Source: an uncultured Alphaproteobacteria bacterium (GTDB lineage: Bacteria; Pseudomonadota; Alphaproteobacteria; Geminicoccales; Geminicoccaceae). Taken from it: a stretch of DNA of 64,000 nt. The notes under the pieces were generated by a model, which was not told the DNA's origin, did not search any database, and saw only the letters and a program-made list of their open reading frames with translations. Shown here piece after piece: positions 9,268 through 18,246 of the stretch; positions within the stretch are counted from its first letter, which is position 1, and each line of letters starts with the position of its first letter. The stretch is taken from NCBI GenBank assembly GCA_937995535.1, contig CALKJU010000013.1, positions 26,667-90,666 of the forward strand, given 5' to 3'. The position numbers were made by a program, and so were the translations under genes.

Positions 9268-9589
9268 GGCGTGGGTGCGGGTGTGCGGCGTCGACGAGAT
9301 CGAGCGCGAGGACGTCCTCCGCTTCGACCACGGGGTCCGTACCTTCGCCATCTACCGCTCGCCGGAAGGCGAGTTCTTCGCCACCGACGGCCTGTGCACG
9401 CACGAGAAGGCGCATCTCGCCGACGGACTGGTCCTGGGGCACCTGATCGAATGTCCGAAGCATATCGGGCGGTTCGACTACCGCACCGGAGCGTGCCGCC
9501 GTGCGCCGGTCAAGCTGCCGCTGCGCACCTACCCGACCCGGGTCGAGGACGGATCGGTGTTGATCGAGCTCGAGGGCGACGACGGCTGA
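9266..9589 (+). CDS. Rieske-type [2Fe-2S] ferredoxin, MocE-like
   Basis: This is a 107-residue soluble Rieske protein starting at ATG 9266, after a GGGGAGGG ribosome-binding site at 9253-9260. Both cluster-binding boxes are present: CTHEKAHLADG (Cys-x-His) near residue 44 and ECPKHIGRFD (Cys-x2-His) near residue 63, with the FDYRTG turn typical of the MocE/naphthalene-dioxygenase ferredoxin group. It carries electrons to an oxygenase or desaturase. The facing gene at 9594, only 4 bases away, is a diiron desaturase of the MocD type, which is the known partner of MocE in rhizopine catabolism. The two are convergent here rather than in one operon. The start codon overlaps by two bases with the first ATG of the divergent AI-2E-type gene. 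Confidence 0.9.
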   Translation: MAWVRVCGVDEIEREDVLRFDHGVRTFAIYRSPEGEFFATDGLCTHEKAHLADGLVLGHLIECPKHIGRFDYRTGACRRAPVKLPLRTYPTRVEDGSVLIELEGDDG

Positions 9590-9593
9590 GCGC

Positions 9594-10673
9594 CTATTCA
9601 GCGGCCAGCGCCGCGGGCGCCGACGGCGAGGAGGGTCTGGCCCCCGGCGGCAGCTTGCGCTTGACGTGCCAAGTCGGGTCGCGGCGCTGGCGGAGTAGGG
9701 CCGGGATGATCTCGCGGTAGGCCTCGAGGAACCCGCGGTAGGGCGGCGGCGTGTCGGCCCGCATCAGCTCGTGCAGCTCGGGCAGGCGGTGGTAGGGAAC
9801 CATCGGGAACATGTGGTGCTCGATGTGGTAGTTCATGTTCAGATAGAGGAAGCGGACCACGGGGTTCATGTAGACGGTGCGGGTATTGAGGCGATGGTCG
9901 AGGACGTCCTCGGCCATCCCGGCGTGCTGGGTGAGCCCGGTCAGCACGTAGAGCCAGGCACCGTAGAAGGAGGGCAGCCCGACATACATCAGCGGCAGCA
10001 TGGTCTGCGCGGCGATCGCCCAGCAGATCACCGTCAGGTAGACCGCGAGGTGGATACGGGCGGTCCAGAACAGCTTGCCGTGATCCGATTCGGGAATGAA
10101 GGTCGCCTCGTCCGGGCGCAGCCGGCCGCCGACGTGCAGCAGCAGGCGCGGGAAATAGTCGAGCGCCTGCTTGATGCCGACGAAGCTCAGCAGGATCCCG
10201 TGGATGTCCGGTGGCCGCGGCACAGCGATCTCCGGGTCGCGGCCGACGATGATCGTGTCGGTGTGATGGCGGATGTGGCTCCAGCGCCAGACCACCGGCT
10301 CGCGCAGGATCATGAACGACGCCACCTGATAGACCGCGTCGTTGAGCCATTCAGTGCGGAACGCGGTGCCGTGCCCGCATTCATGCCAGCGCGCATCCGT
10401 CGAGGAGCCGTAGAGCACGCCGTAGGCGGCGAAGAACGGCACCGCCCACCAGCTGCCCCAGGAGATGTAGCCGCCGCTCCCGGTGACGAGGAACGCGGCG
10501 AGCCAGATCGCCAGATGCAGCAGCGCCGGGTGATCCGAGCGCTGCATCAGCGCTTTCAGTTGCGCGCGCGGGATCGGGCTGCGGTACCAGTCGGCGGTGG
10601 CGAGGCCGCGGGCGACGGCGCGGCGGCTCTCTTCGCCGACCAGGCTGTAATCCCGCTTCGGCAACGCTTCCAT
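9594..10673 (-). CDS. Membrane fatty-acid desaturase/hydroxylase, MocD-like
   Basis: The enzyme has 359 residues and belongs to the membrane-bound diiron desaturase/hydroxylase family. It has the three histidine boxes in order: HECGH near residue 98, HIRHH near residue 132 and NYHIEHH near residue 292. Two hydrophobic pairs (about residues 50-85 and 205-245) anchor it in the membrane. Such enzymes use O2 and electrons from a ferredoxin to desaturate or hydroxylate an acyl chain or a related hydrophobic substrate. The convergent Rieske ferredoxin at 9266-9589 is the obvious electron donor. The sequence resembles the MocD group more than the acyl-CoA desaturases, but the substrate is not visible. 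A role in tailoring membrane lipids is possible. Confidence 0.88.
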   Translation of the reverse strand: MEALPKRDYSLVGEESRRAVARGLATADWYRSPIPRAQLKALMQRSDHPALLHLAIWLAAFLVTGSGGYISWGSWWAVPFFAAYGVLYGSSTDARWHECGHGTAFRTEWLNDAVYQVASFMILREPVVWRWSHIRHHTDTIIVGRDPEIAVPRPPDIHGILLSFVGIKQALDYFPRLLLHVGGRLRPDEATFIPESDHGKLFWTARIHLAVYLTVICWAIAAQTMLPLMYVGLPSFYGAWLYVLTGLTQHAGMAEDVLDHRLNTRTVYMNPVVRFLYLNMNYHIEHHMFPMVPYHRLPELHELMRADTPPPYRGFLEAYREIIPALLRQRRDPTWHVKRKLPPGARPSSPSAPAALAAE

Positions 10674-11498
10674 AGGCCCGCTCCGCGTGCACGATCGCGT
10701 CGCCAGACTAGCGCCGCGGCTCCGCCGACGGCAAATCGTCGCACAGATGCCGCGCTCCGATCAGGGCCTGGCGGTGTTGCCGGCGTCGCGCGGCGGGGCG
10801 GGAGGGCCGCGCGGGGACACGGACGCACGGCGCGGCGGCCTCGTTCTGGATGCGGTGCTTCAAGCGCCGCGGCGGACGATCGGTCTGCCGCCGCGCCGTC
10901 TCCGGGTCGGAGGGCTGCCTGAGCCGACCTCGCCCCGGCATTCGGCGGCCGAAGCACTCCGCGGCCGGCGGCGCTTCGCCGACCCGGCGAACCATGGGTG
11001 GAGAACCACCATGTCTGGCAGCAGCACGGCATCCGTGACGCCCCTGAGTGCAGCGGGCGTGGATCGGCGGCACGGGGCCGCCAGGCGTCGCTGCTGTGCG
11101 AGCGCCCGCGGGACGATCGCCCGAGCGGCGAGCGGCGCCCAAGTGGGGGCGCGCGTTCGCGCTTGCGGGTCCGGGCGCTGCGCCGCTCACCGCCGGGTTC
11201 GGCGGCGGACGCGCCCGCGGTCTCGGCCGTCGCTGGACGTCCCGTGCGACGTCGGACGGGAGTGGGCGCCCCCAGCGCCGCCGTTGGCGTCGTCACTCCG
11301 TAGCGCGGCCACCCGCAGCGCGCCGTGGAGGCGGCAGCGGTTCCGTCACCGTCGAGCCGACCATCGGCCGGCCTGCCCCGCGGAGGACACTGCAGCCCAG
11401 CCGGATGACGTCTGCCGCCTCGCGCCGGGGCGCATGCGGCCCATCAGCGGCATGCGTCGCCATGCCGCAGCGCGGCCTTGACGCTGATCGAACGGACG
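10674..11498. other. 825-base intergenic region with no convincing gene
   Basis: The stretch lies between the desaturase start and the tadC stop. Open frames exist on both strands, but all translate to Arg/Ala/Pro-rich sequence without motifs. Several overlap each other completely, and none has a good ribosome-binding site. No tRNA-like cloverleaf or rRNA segment was seen. One short inverted repeat is present at 10994-11013. In many tad loci minor pilins (tadE/F/G) and tadD lie at the end of the operon; nothing like them can be read here. Confidence 0.5.
10994..11013. repeat. Short inverted repeat (stem-loop) in intergenic region
   Basis: The sequence ATGGGTGG-AGAA-CCACCAT forms an almost perfect stem with a four-base loop. 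It stands alone in the non-coding stretch. It may be a protein-binding site or a weak transcript end, but nothing around it decides this. Confidence 0.35.
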
Positions 11499-12473
11499 CT
11501 AGCCCTTGATGAGATTGTCGTAGACCTGGAGCATCGCCGGCCCGGCCAGGACGATGAACAGCGTCGGCAGGATGAACACGATCATCGGCACCGTCAGCGT
11601 CGCGGGCAGGCGGGCGGCCTTCTCCTCCGCGCGCAACATCCGCTGCTCGCGGAACTCCGCCGACAGCACGCGCAGTGACTGCGACAGGGGCGTGCCGTAC
11701 TTCTCGGTCTGCATGAGTGTGTTGACCGCGCCGCGGACGGCCGGCAGGTCGACGCGCTTGGCGAGGTTGGCGAGCGCCTGCCGTCGCTCGGGTAGGAAGT
11801 TCAGCTCGACGCTGGTGAGGCCCACCTCCTCGGCGAGTTCCGGCGCGGAGGGTGCGATCTCCTCGGCGACGCGGTTGAGAGCGGTATCGAGGCTGAGCCC
11901 GGCCTCGGCGCAGATCACGAGGAGGTCCAGGCCGTCCGGCAGGGCCTTGGCGATCGCGTGCTGTCGTTTCTTGGCGAGGTTGTCGAGATAGAGATCCGGA
12001 CCGTAGAAGCCGAAGAGCGCAGCGGCGGCGCAAGCCGCCGGCTTGAATTGCGTCGGCAGCCCGCCGAAGTCCAGCCCGTAGACGAGGGCGGCGCCCGCTG
12101 CGCCGAAGACCAGGGGAAGCACCGGCTTGCAGAACAGATAGACGATCATTCCTTCGCGGTCGCGCAGTCCGGCACGCAACAGCTTCAGGCGAAGCTTCTC
12201 GGTCTGGCTGACGCGGGCGAGTTTGAGCTGCGAGACGATCCGGGTCATCGTGCCGCGTTGTCGTCGCTCGCGACGCGATACCGGCTGTCGTGCAAGGCCT
12301 CGCAGCTCCGCGCGTCGTCGGGCCACCGCCTCGATGCGCGCGCCCACCGGGCCGCCCGTAGTGAGGCTCGACCAGGTCGCCATGATGCTGGCGAAGGTCG
12401 CTCCGGCCACGAGCAGCATGAGCAGGGTCTCGGCCGTGAGGCCGAAGGGCAAGAAGGCATCGACCGGGTTCAT
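11499..12473 (-). CDS. tadC: Tad pilus assembly inner-membrane platform protein TadC
   Basis: The protein has 324 residues and carries the type II secretion F domain in its second half. An N-terminal membrane helix (about residues 12-35) is followed by a basic cytosolic stretch, two helices near residues 120-170, the conserved ALPDGLDLLVICAEAGLSLD segment near residue 195, and a C-terminal helix. With TadB it forms the inner-membrane platform that couples the CpaF ATPase to Flp pilin assembly. The ATG overlaps the tadB stop (ATGA at 12470-12473), so the two are translationally coupled. It is the last recognised gene of the pilus operon. Confidence 0.92.
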   Translation of the reverse strand: MNPVDAFLPFGLTAETLLMLLVAGATFASIMATWSSLTTGGPVGARIEAVARRRAELRGLARQPVSRRERRQRGTMTRIVSQLKLARVSQTEKLRLKLLRAGLRDREGMIVYLFCKPVLPLVFGAAGAALVYGLDFGGLPTQFKPAACAAAALFGFYGPDLYLDNLAKKRQHAIAKALPDGLDLLVICAEAGLSLDTALNRVAEEIAPSAPELAEEVGLTSVELNFLPERRQALANLAKRVDLPAVRGAVNTLMQTEKYGTPLSQSLRVLSAEFREQRMLRAEEKAARLPATLTVPMIVFILPTLFIVLAGPAMLQVYDNLIKG

Positions 12474-13474
12474 ATCTCGAACCTCACCATCTTCGCCATC
12501 ACCGCCATGCCGAGGGTCATGCTGGTGAGCCCGATCCCCAGCAGGAGCCAGCCCCGCGGATCGATGACCAGCTGCAGGATGTAGTCCGGATTGATGATGT
12601 AAATGAGAACGGACATGACGAAGGGTAACGATCCGACGATCATCGCCGAGGCGCGGGCCTCCGACGACATCGCCTTGATCTTCAGCTTGACCTGCTCACG
12701 GCGGCGGATCATCGTGCTGAGGTTCTGCAGAATCTCGGCGAGATTGCCGCCGGTCTCCTGCTGGATCGACAGACTGATCACGAAAAACTTGAACTCCTGG
12801 ATCTGGAGGCGCTCGGCTACGGTCCACAACGCCTCATTGAGCGGCATGCCGAGCCGCAATGCACCGGTGATCTCGCGAAAGCAGCTCCCGAGCGGCTCCT
12901 CCATCTCCTCGCCGATGGCGTTGATCGCTTCCGCCACCGGAAGACCGGAGCGCACCCCGCGGACGATGAGGTCGATCGCGTCGGGCAGCAGGGCCACGAA
13001 GCGTCGCGTGCGAGCGCCGATGCGGCGCGCGAGGACGAGGTTGGGCACGCCGGTGCCGGCGATGATCCCGACACATGCGGCGAGCAGCAAGGGCAAGCCG
13101 AGCTTGAGCCAGGCCAGCATGCCAACGACAAGGCCCAGGCCGGCAAAGATCATCACGAAGTCGGAGACGCCGAGTGTGAGCCCGGCGCGGGCCAGTCGCG
13201 CCTGCAGCGTCGAGGCGCGCGGGACGACCCGCTGCAGCCGCCGGCCGAGCCCACCGAGCACCGGTCGGGGCGCAGCGCGACGGACGCTCGTCTCGCCGGC
13301 AGGTTGCCCGACCTTGGCGTCTGGGCGGATGCCGGCGATCATGTCCAGGCGCCGTCGTAGGGCGGCCGGGCGGCTCGGCATGAACGCGAGGGCAAGTATC
13401 ATCACCGCGGCGAGCACCGCGAGGAAGATGATCGCCGTGAGCGTCTCCGGTGCGAGTTCCGGCGCGGACGTCAT
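12470..13474 (-). CDS. tadB: Tad pilus assembly inner-membrane platform protein TadB
   Basis: This is a 334-residue membrane protein with an N-terminal helix (about residues 13-32), a basic linker, two helices near residues 110-150, and the type II secretion F domain. The F domain carries the LPDAIDLIVRGVRSGLPVAEA segment near residue 180 and the IQQETGGNLAEILQNLS segment near residue 250. The C-terminus has two hydrophobic helices. TadB partners TadC in the platform complex. Its ATG overlaps the cpaF stop codon by ATGA (13471-13474), and its stop overlaps the tadC start in the same way. Confidence 0.92.
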   Translation of the reverse strand: MTSAPELAPETLTAIIFLAVLAAVMILALAFMPSRPAALRRRLDMIAGIRPDAKVGQPAGETSVRRAAPRPVLGGLGRRLQRVVPRASTLQARLARAGLTLGVSDFVMIFAGLGLVVGMLAWLKLGLPLLLAACVGIIAGTGVPNLVLARRIGARTRRFVALLPDAIDLIVRGVRSGLPVAEAINAIGEEMEEPLGSCFREITGALRLGMPLNEALWTVAERLQIQEFKFFVISLSIQQETGGNLAEILQNLSTMIRRREQVKLKIKAMSSEARASAMIVGSLPFVMSVLIYIINPDYILQLVIDPRGWLLLGIGLTSMTLGMAVMAKMVRFEI

Positions 13475-14853
13475 CCGGACATCACCGCGAGCAGGGCGCG
13501 GTCGAGGCCGTAATAGGCGGCGCGCTTGGTGAAGTGCGGCCGGATCGGCGCCGCGCGGAACTCGCCCTGGAGGGTCCCGTCGCGGTTCTCTCCTTGATAC
13601 TCGAAGGTGAACAGATCCTGAAGCGTGACCACGTCACCTTCCATGCCGACGATCTCGGTTACGTGGGTCACCCGCCGGATGCCGTCGCGCATCCGCGAAA
13701 CCTGGAGGATCAGGTTCACGGCGCCGACGATCTGTGTTCGGATCGCCTTGGTGGGCAGGGTCGCAGCGGCCATGCCGACCATGTTCTCCAGCCGGGTGAT
13801 GGCTTCGCGGGGGCTGTTGGCGTGCAGGGTGCACATCGACCCGTCGTGGCCGGTGTTCATCGCCTGGAGCATGTCCATGGCCTCTGCCCCACGCACTTCG
13901 CCACAGATGATGCGGTCGGGGCGCATGCGCAGCGCGTTCTTGACCAGTGCGCGCATGTTGATTTCGCCCTGGCCCTCCAGGTTCGGCGGACGGGTCTCGA
14001 GCCGCACAACATGCGGCTGCTGGAGCTGCAGCTCGGCCGCGTCCTCGATCGTGACCACGCGCTCGCCTGGATCGATCAGCTGCGACATCGCATTGAGGAG
14101 CGTGGTCTTGCCCGAGCCGGTACCACCCGAGATGACGATGTTCAGCCGGCAGGCGGCGGCAATCTTGAGAACCTTGGCGACGTTCTCGCTGATGTTGTTC
14201 TGCCGGGCCATGACATCGAGCGTAATCGACTTCTTGGAGAACTTGCGGATCGAGACCGAGCAGCCATCGATCGCCAGTGGCGGCGCGATGATGTTGACGC
14301 GGCTCCCGTCCTCGAGCCGGGCGTCGCAGATCGGCGAGGTCTCGTCGACGCGCCGGCCAACCTTGGTGACAATCCGCTGCGCCACATTCATGACGTGGGC
14401 GTTGTCGCGGAACCGGACGTCGGTGAGCTCCAGCTTACCTCGCCGCTCGACGTAGATCTGATGCGGTCCGTTGACCATGATGTCGGTGACGGTCTCGTCG
14501 CGGAGCAGCGGCTCCAGCGGGCCGAGACCGACCATGTCGTCGACCAGGGTCGCGCCGAGCGCCTCCTGATCCCGAGCGTTGAGCGACAGGCGCTGCTCGC
14601 TGACGATCTCGCCGATCAGCTCGAGGATCTGCCGATGCAGTTCGTCGCGTGGCACCTTTGCCGCGGCCGCCGCATCGATCCGCTCGTAGAGCGCCTGCAG
14701 CACCCGCGAATGGCTAGCTTTCAACGCCTCCGTGCGGCGATCGTCGCCGGCCGCGCGGGATGGCGCAGGTGCGGGAGAGGCCGGCTCGACCTGCGGGGGG
14801 GGCGTAGAGTGCTGCACCGCTGGATGCGCCTCGCTGGACCTCCGCCCGAACAT
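13471..14853 (-). CDS. cpaF: Tad pilus assembly ATPase CpaF/TadA
   Basis: This is a 460-residue secretion ATPase of the VirB11/GspE superfamily that powers Flp pilus assembly. The first 50 residues are Pro/Ala-rich. The N-terminal domain includes the GLGPLEPLLRD and TDIMVNGP segments (about 109-130), typical of CpaF. The Walker A motif GGTGSGKT is at residues 243-250, followed by the Asp box TIEDAAELQL, Walker B with GEVRG, and the His box TLHANS. ATG 14853 was chosen because AAGGAG lies just upstream, embedded in the cpaE stop; a longer version from 14928 would overlap cpaE. Its stop overlaps the tadB start. Confidence 0.95.
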   Translation of the reverse strand: MFGRRSSEAHPAVQHSTPPPQVEPASPAPAPSRAAGDDRRTEALKASHSRVLQALYERIDAAAAAKVPRDELHRQILELIGEIVSEQRLSLNARDQEALGATLVDDMVGLGPLEPLLRDETVTDIMVNGPHQIYVERRGKLELTDVRFRDNAHVMNVAQRIVTKVGRRVDETSPICDARLEDGSRVNIIAPPLAIDGCSVSIRKFSKKSITLDVMARQNNISENVAKVLKIAAACRLNIVISGGTGSGKTTLLNAMSQLIDPGERVVTIEDAAELQLQQPHVVRLETRPPNLEGQGEINMRALVKNALRMRPDRIICGEVRGAEAMDMLQAMNTGHDGSMCTLHANSPREAITRLENMVGMAAATLPTKAIRTQIVGAVNLILQVSRMRDGIRRVTHVTEIVGMEGDVVTLQDLFTFEYQGENRDGTLQGEFRAAPIRPHFTKRAAYYGLDRALLAVMSG

Positions 14854-14858
14854 GGCCG

Positions 14859-16082
14859 TCACTCCTTGCCGCCGAGCCAGGCGGGCAGGCTCAGTAGCCG
14901 CCGCTTGGCAGCTTGCGGCGCCCCGCAAACGATGTCGGTCAACTGGGCAATCCCCCGCGCGACCGGGCTCCGGCCACCGGCTACCGGCTGCCCGCTGTTG
15001 ACGGCCCCGGCGATGGCGCGCGGATCGAACGGCAGCAGCACGTCGAGCGGGCGGCCGACGCCCTTCTCGAACTCGGCGCGAGACAGCTCGCCGGTCTTGT
15101 GCTCACCGACACGGTTGGCAACCAGTGTCAGCTGGCAGGACGCGTTGCAGGTCGGCAACAGCGACATGATGCGCAGGGTATCGCGCATTGCGGCGAGCGA
15201 CGGCTCGCTGACCAGCACGAGATTCGACGCGGACTGCAGCACGTACTGCCAGGCCGGTGACACGACCCGCGGCACGTCGAGGACGACGTAGTGGAAGCGT
15301 GCGCGAAGCTCCTTGAGCAGCAGATCGAGCGCCACGCTGTCGGTGAGGAGGGTGTCGTCGAGCGGCTCTTCGGCGCTCAGGACGTGGAGCGTCTGCGACT
15401 GCTTGATCATGGCGCGCTCGAGGTAGAGTCCGTCGACGCGGCTCGAGCTCTCCATCGCCTCGCGCAGGCCGTGGCTGGGCTCCAGGTCGAGCGCTAGGCC
15501 GAGGCTGCCGAACTGCAGGTCGAGGTCGACGGCCGCGACCCGACGCTGCCGCAGGTTGGCGATCGACCAAGCGGTGTTCGCCGCCAGCATGGTGGTGCCG
15601 ACGCCGCCTCGGGCACCGACGAAAGCGACCAGCCGGCCGAGCCGATTGGTCTGCCGCGGTGCGCTCGTCCCCTCGGCCGCGTTGAGCAGCGAGCGCTGCA
15701 GGAGGCTCGGCGTGACCGGCTTCACGAGGTAGTCGAAGACGCCGCGGGAGATCAGATCCCGGAACAGGCCGACATCGTTGCGGTCGCCGATAGCGATCAC
15801 CGTCACACCCGGCTCGCAGACGTCAGCCAGCTCGTTGATCGCGGAGAGCGGCAGCTCCAGGCCCGCGATGTCGACCAGCAGGAGCCGTGGTGAGCGGTTT
15901 CGCCCGAGCGCCTCGATCGCCTTCTCGATGCCGCCCGAAACGACCGTGGCGTGCGGGATCATCAGCTCGCCGATGACCTGCTCGACGACCTTCCGGGTTG
16001 CGTCGTCACGAAGGAACGCGCGAAACTGCGCGACCTCGTCGCCCTGGGCGGGCGGGCTCGGCGAGAGGGTCGCCGTGCTCAT
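14859..16082 (-). CDS. cpaE: Pilus localisation/assembly protein CpaE/TadZ
   Basis: The protein has 407 residues. An atypical receiver-like domain (about residues 20-135) is followed by a MinD/ParA-type ATPase domain. The deviant Walker A reads GARGGVGTTM near residue 155, and a Walker A-prime-like AVDLDLQFGSLG segment follows near residue 200. TadZ/CpaE proteins mark the polar site and recruit the other Tad components. The start overlaps the cpaD stop by ATGA, and the next gene begins 5 bases after its stop, which itself forms part of the cpaF ribosome-binding site. Confidence 0.92.
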   Translation of the reverse strand: MSTATLSPSPPAQGDEVAQFRAFLRDDATRKVVEQVIGELMIPHATVVSGGIEKAIEALGRNRSPRLLLVDIAGLELPLSAINELADVCEPGVTVIAIGDRNDVGLFRDLISRGVFDYLVKPVTPSLLQRSLLNAAEGTSAPRQTNRLGRLVAFVGARGGVGTTMLAANTAWSIANLRQRRVAAVDLDLQFGSLGLALDLEPSHGLREAMESSSRVDGLYLERAMIKQSQTLHVLSAEEPLDDTLLTDSVALDLLLKELRARFHYVVLDVPRVVSPAWQYVLQSASNLVLVSEPSLAAMRDTLRIMSLLPTCNASCQLTLVANRVGEHKTGELSRAEFEKGVGRPLDVLLPFDPRAIAGAVNSGQPVAGGRSPVARGIAQLTDIVCGAPQAAKRRLLSLPAWLGGKE

Positions 16083-16792
16083 GGGATCACCCCTGCTTCG
16101 TCCTGCAGCTGCTTCACCTTGTCCGTGCGATAGCGGACGATCGCCTCGGCCTCGCGGGTCGCGTCGGCCGGGCCGAGCGGCTCGCCCGCGATGAGATGAC
16201 GGGGATCGTCGACCATGCGGGCGAGGTTTTCGAGTGTCGCACAGCCGAGCCCGGGCAGCGGGTGGTTTGCGCCCGTACTGGTCAGGTCGGCTCCTCCGTG
16301 GGGGCAGCCGCCGACCCGCGCGACCACGACCTCGGCGGTCAGATCGACCCGACGGTTGCGCTGGAGCGCGGCCGGCGAGCGGCCCGGCGCGATGGGAGCG
16401 AGCTCTCCGAAGGAGCGGGTCGACACTGCACTGTCGCCGAAGCCGGCTCGGCGGATCACGCTCCGTACCGCCGCTGCGCGGCGGGCGGCGAGATCCTCGT
16501 TGGCCGCCAGTGAGCCCCGCTCGTCAGCGTGACCGGCGACGACGAAGCTGAACCGGCCGCCGCGCGGCAGGCCCGCGAGGAAGTCGCCGAGGCGGTCCTG
16601 CTCGCCGGGCCGCAGCGCCGCCGAGCCGGTGTCGAACTCCACCGTGTGGCGCAGGACCTGCGAGGCCACGTCGAGGCGCGGCGGGGTGGGCGCGACGGTC
16701 GGTAGCGGCTCGAGCCCGGCGCAGCCGACGGCGAGCAGGAGACACGGCAGGATCGCGATGGACCGCAAGCGGGCAGGGGACCTGATGGACAT
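16079..16792 (-). CDS. cpaD: Pilus assembly lipoprotein CpaD
   Basis: This is a 237-residue lipoprotein. The N-terminus has a basic stretch, a hydrophobic helix and the lipobox LLAVGC with the acylated cysteine near residue 24. The middle has an OmpA-like HTVEFDTGSAALRPGE strand. The C-terminus has the CpaD signature of a cysteine (CPHGG), then GCATLENLARMVDDPRHLI and a closing AIVRYRTDKV helix. The family lies in the outer membrane with the CpaC secretin. ATG 16792 has GGAGG six bases upstream. An ATG at 16813, overlapping the cpaC stop (ATGA), would add seven residues and is an equal alternative. Confidence 0.9.
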   Translation of the reverse strand: MSIRSPARLRSIAILPCLLLAVGCAGLEPLPTVAPTPPRLDVASQVLRHTVEFDTGSAALRPGEQDRLGDFLAGLPRGGRFSFVVAGHADERGSLAANEDLAARRAAAVRSVIRRAGFGDSAVSTRSFGELAPIAPGRSPAALQRNRRVDLTAEVVVARVGGCPHGGADLTSTGANHPLPGLGCATLENLARMVDDPRHLIAGEPLGPADATREAEAIVRYRTDKVKQLQDEAGVIP

Positions 16793-16809
16793 GGCAAGCC
16801 TCCACCGGC

Positions 16810-18246
16810 TCAATCGAGCTCGAACCCGGCCGGGCCGGTCAGCTGACCCAGGGGTGGCGTGCCCCCGCTGCCGACATAACCCGTGGGGCTGTTCAGCCGA
16901 CCCAGGAGGACGCGCTCCAGGTCGCTGGCAGCGGCAACGCGATCGGTCGGGACGGCCAGGGTCGGGGCGGAGACCGGCCGGACCAGGTAGGGTGTGACGA
17001 TGATCACGAGCTCAGTCTCCTGGCGGCGGAAATTGCTCGACCGGAACAGGGTCCCGAGCACCGGGATATCGCCGAGGCCGGGCAGCTTCTCGAGATTCGT
17101 CCGGGTGGCGTCGGAAATCAGCCCGCCAATCGCGAAGCTCTGCCCGCTGCCGAGCTCGACGGTGGTCTCGGCGCGCCGCGTGCTGAGCGCCGGAATGACG
17201 AGGTTGCCGAGCTTGATGGCGCCCTTGTCGGTCAGCTCGCTGACCTCCGGGCGGACCTTCAGGCTGATCCGGCTGGGGTCGAGGACCGTCGGAGTGAATG
17301 CCAGGCTCACACCGAACTGCTTGAACTCGATGGTGATGTCGTTGTCGTCGACGCCGACCGGCACGGGAAACTCGCCACCGGCAAGGAAGCTCGCGGTCTC
17401 ACCGGACAGGGCGGTCAGGTTCGGCTCCGCCAGGACATTCACCAGACCGTCGCGTTCCAGCGCATCCATGACGCCGTCGATGTTGATGTTGTTGCCGTCG
17501 TAGGAGCCGGAGACAGCCCCGGCCGCGCCGTTGGTGTCGATGAACCGTGAGCCGATCGCGTTGCCGCCGAGGAGGGGCCTGCCGGTCGCCAGGCCGAAGA
17601 CGAAGTCGCCCGGTGTCCACAGGGCTTCCCAGTTGAAGCCGATGAGCTTGAACACCTCGCGCGAGACCTCGGCGACGCGGACCCGCAGGTTGACCTGGGT
17701 GGGCCCATTGACCGAGAGGCGGTTGACGATGGTTTCCTCGGCGCCGAGGAAGCGACCGACAGCCTCGCGGAGGTCCTGCGCGACGCGCGCATCGGCGACC
17801 GCGCCGCGGAGCAGGATGCCGCCGTCGATCGAATCGACCTCGGCGCTGCCATCGGGCGCGATCTGCGCGACGACGCGGCGCAGGGCGCCGAGGTTGTGCT
17901 CCACCACGATGTCCCGACGGAACAGGATCCGATCGCGGTCGTCGACGGCGTAAAGGCTCGTCGTGCCAGCCCGCCGGCCGAGCAGGTAGATGAGCGACGG
18001 CGAGTGAACCTGAACGTCGGCTGTGTCCGGGTCGGCGATGAACACCGCGGCCGCCCGCTGCGGCAACCGGATGACCCGGCCCTTGCGCACCTCGATGGTG
18101 AGTGGCGCGTCGGGGCTGAGCACCTCGGCCGCGGTCGACGGGAGGGCCTCCTGGGCCCGGCCGGGCGGGGCGGCGGGCACGAGCGCCAGCAGCGCCGCCA
18201 GCGCCCAGAACGCCCAACTCCGGCCGCGGCGCGACGATGTTCTCAT
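16810..18246 (-). CDS. cpaC: Pilus secretin CpaC/RcpA
   Basis: This 478-residue outer-membrane secretin forms the Tad pilus pore. A signal peptide covers about residues 1-31, ending near PGRAQ. A BON/N0-like domain follows with the LTIEVRKGRVIRLPQRAAAV strand and the LLGRRAGTTSLYAVD turn. The secretin core (about residues 190-430) includes VRVAEVSREVFKLIGFNWEA and the late motif GSGQSFAIGGLISD followed by PGLGDIPVLGTLFRS, the usual end of the beta barrel. The start overlaps the cpaB stop by ATGA, and the stop lies beside the cpaD start. Confidence 0.95.
   Translation of the reverse strand: MRTSSRRGRSWAFWALAALLALVPAAPPGRAQEALPSTAAEVLSPDAPLTIEVRKGRVIRLPQRAAAVFIADPDTADVQVHSPSLIYLLGRRAGTTSLYAVDDRDRILFRRDIVVEHNLGALRRVVAQIAPDGSAEVDSIDGGILLRGAVADARVAQDLREAVGRFLGAEETIVNRLSVNGPTQVNLRVRVAEVSREVFKLIGFNWEALWTPGDFVFGLATGRPLLGGNAIGSRFIDTNGAAGAVSGSYDGNNINIDGVMDALERDGLVNVLAEPNLTALSGETASFLAGGEFPVPVGVDDNDITIEFKQFGVSLAFTPTVLDPSRISLKVRPEVSELTDKGAIKLGNLVIPALSTRRAETTVELGSGQSFAIGGLISDATRTNLEKLPGLGDIPVLGTLFRSSNFRRQETELVIIVTPYLVRPVSAPTLAVPTDRVAAASDLERVLLGRLNSPTGYVGSGGTPPLGQLTGPAGFELD

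Noticed and set aside
10994..11022. Possible short Cys/Trp-rich peptide on the minus strand near the inverted repeat
   Set aside because: It starts MPCCCQTWWFSTHG and looks odd, but the frame lacks a ribosome-binding site and continues into low-complexity sequence.
10687..11481. 264-codon plus-strand frame in the intergenic region before the tad operon
   Set aside because: There is no motif and no ribosome-binding site, and several equally long frames overlap it on both strands.
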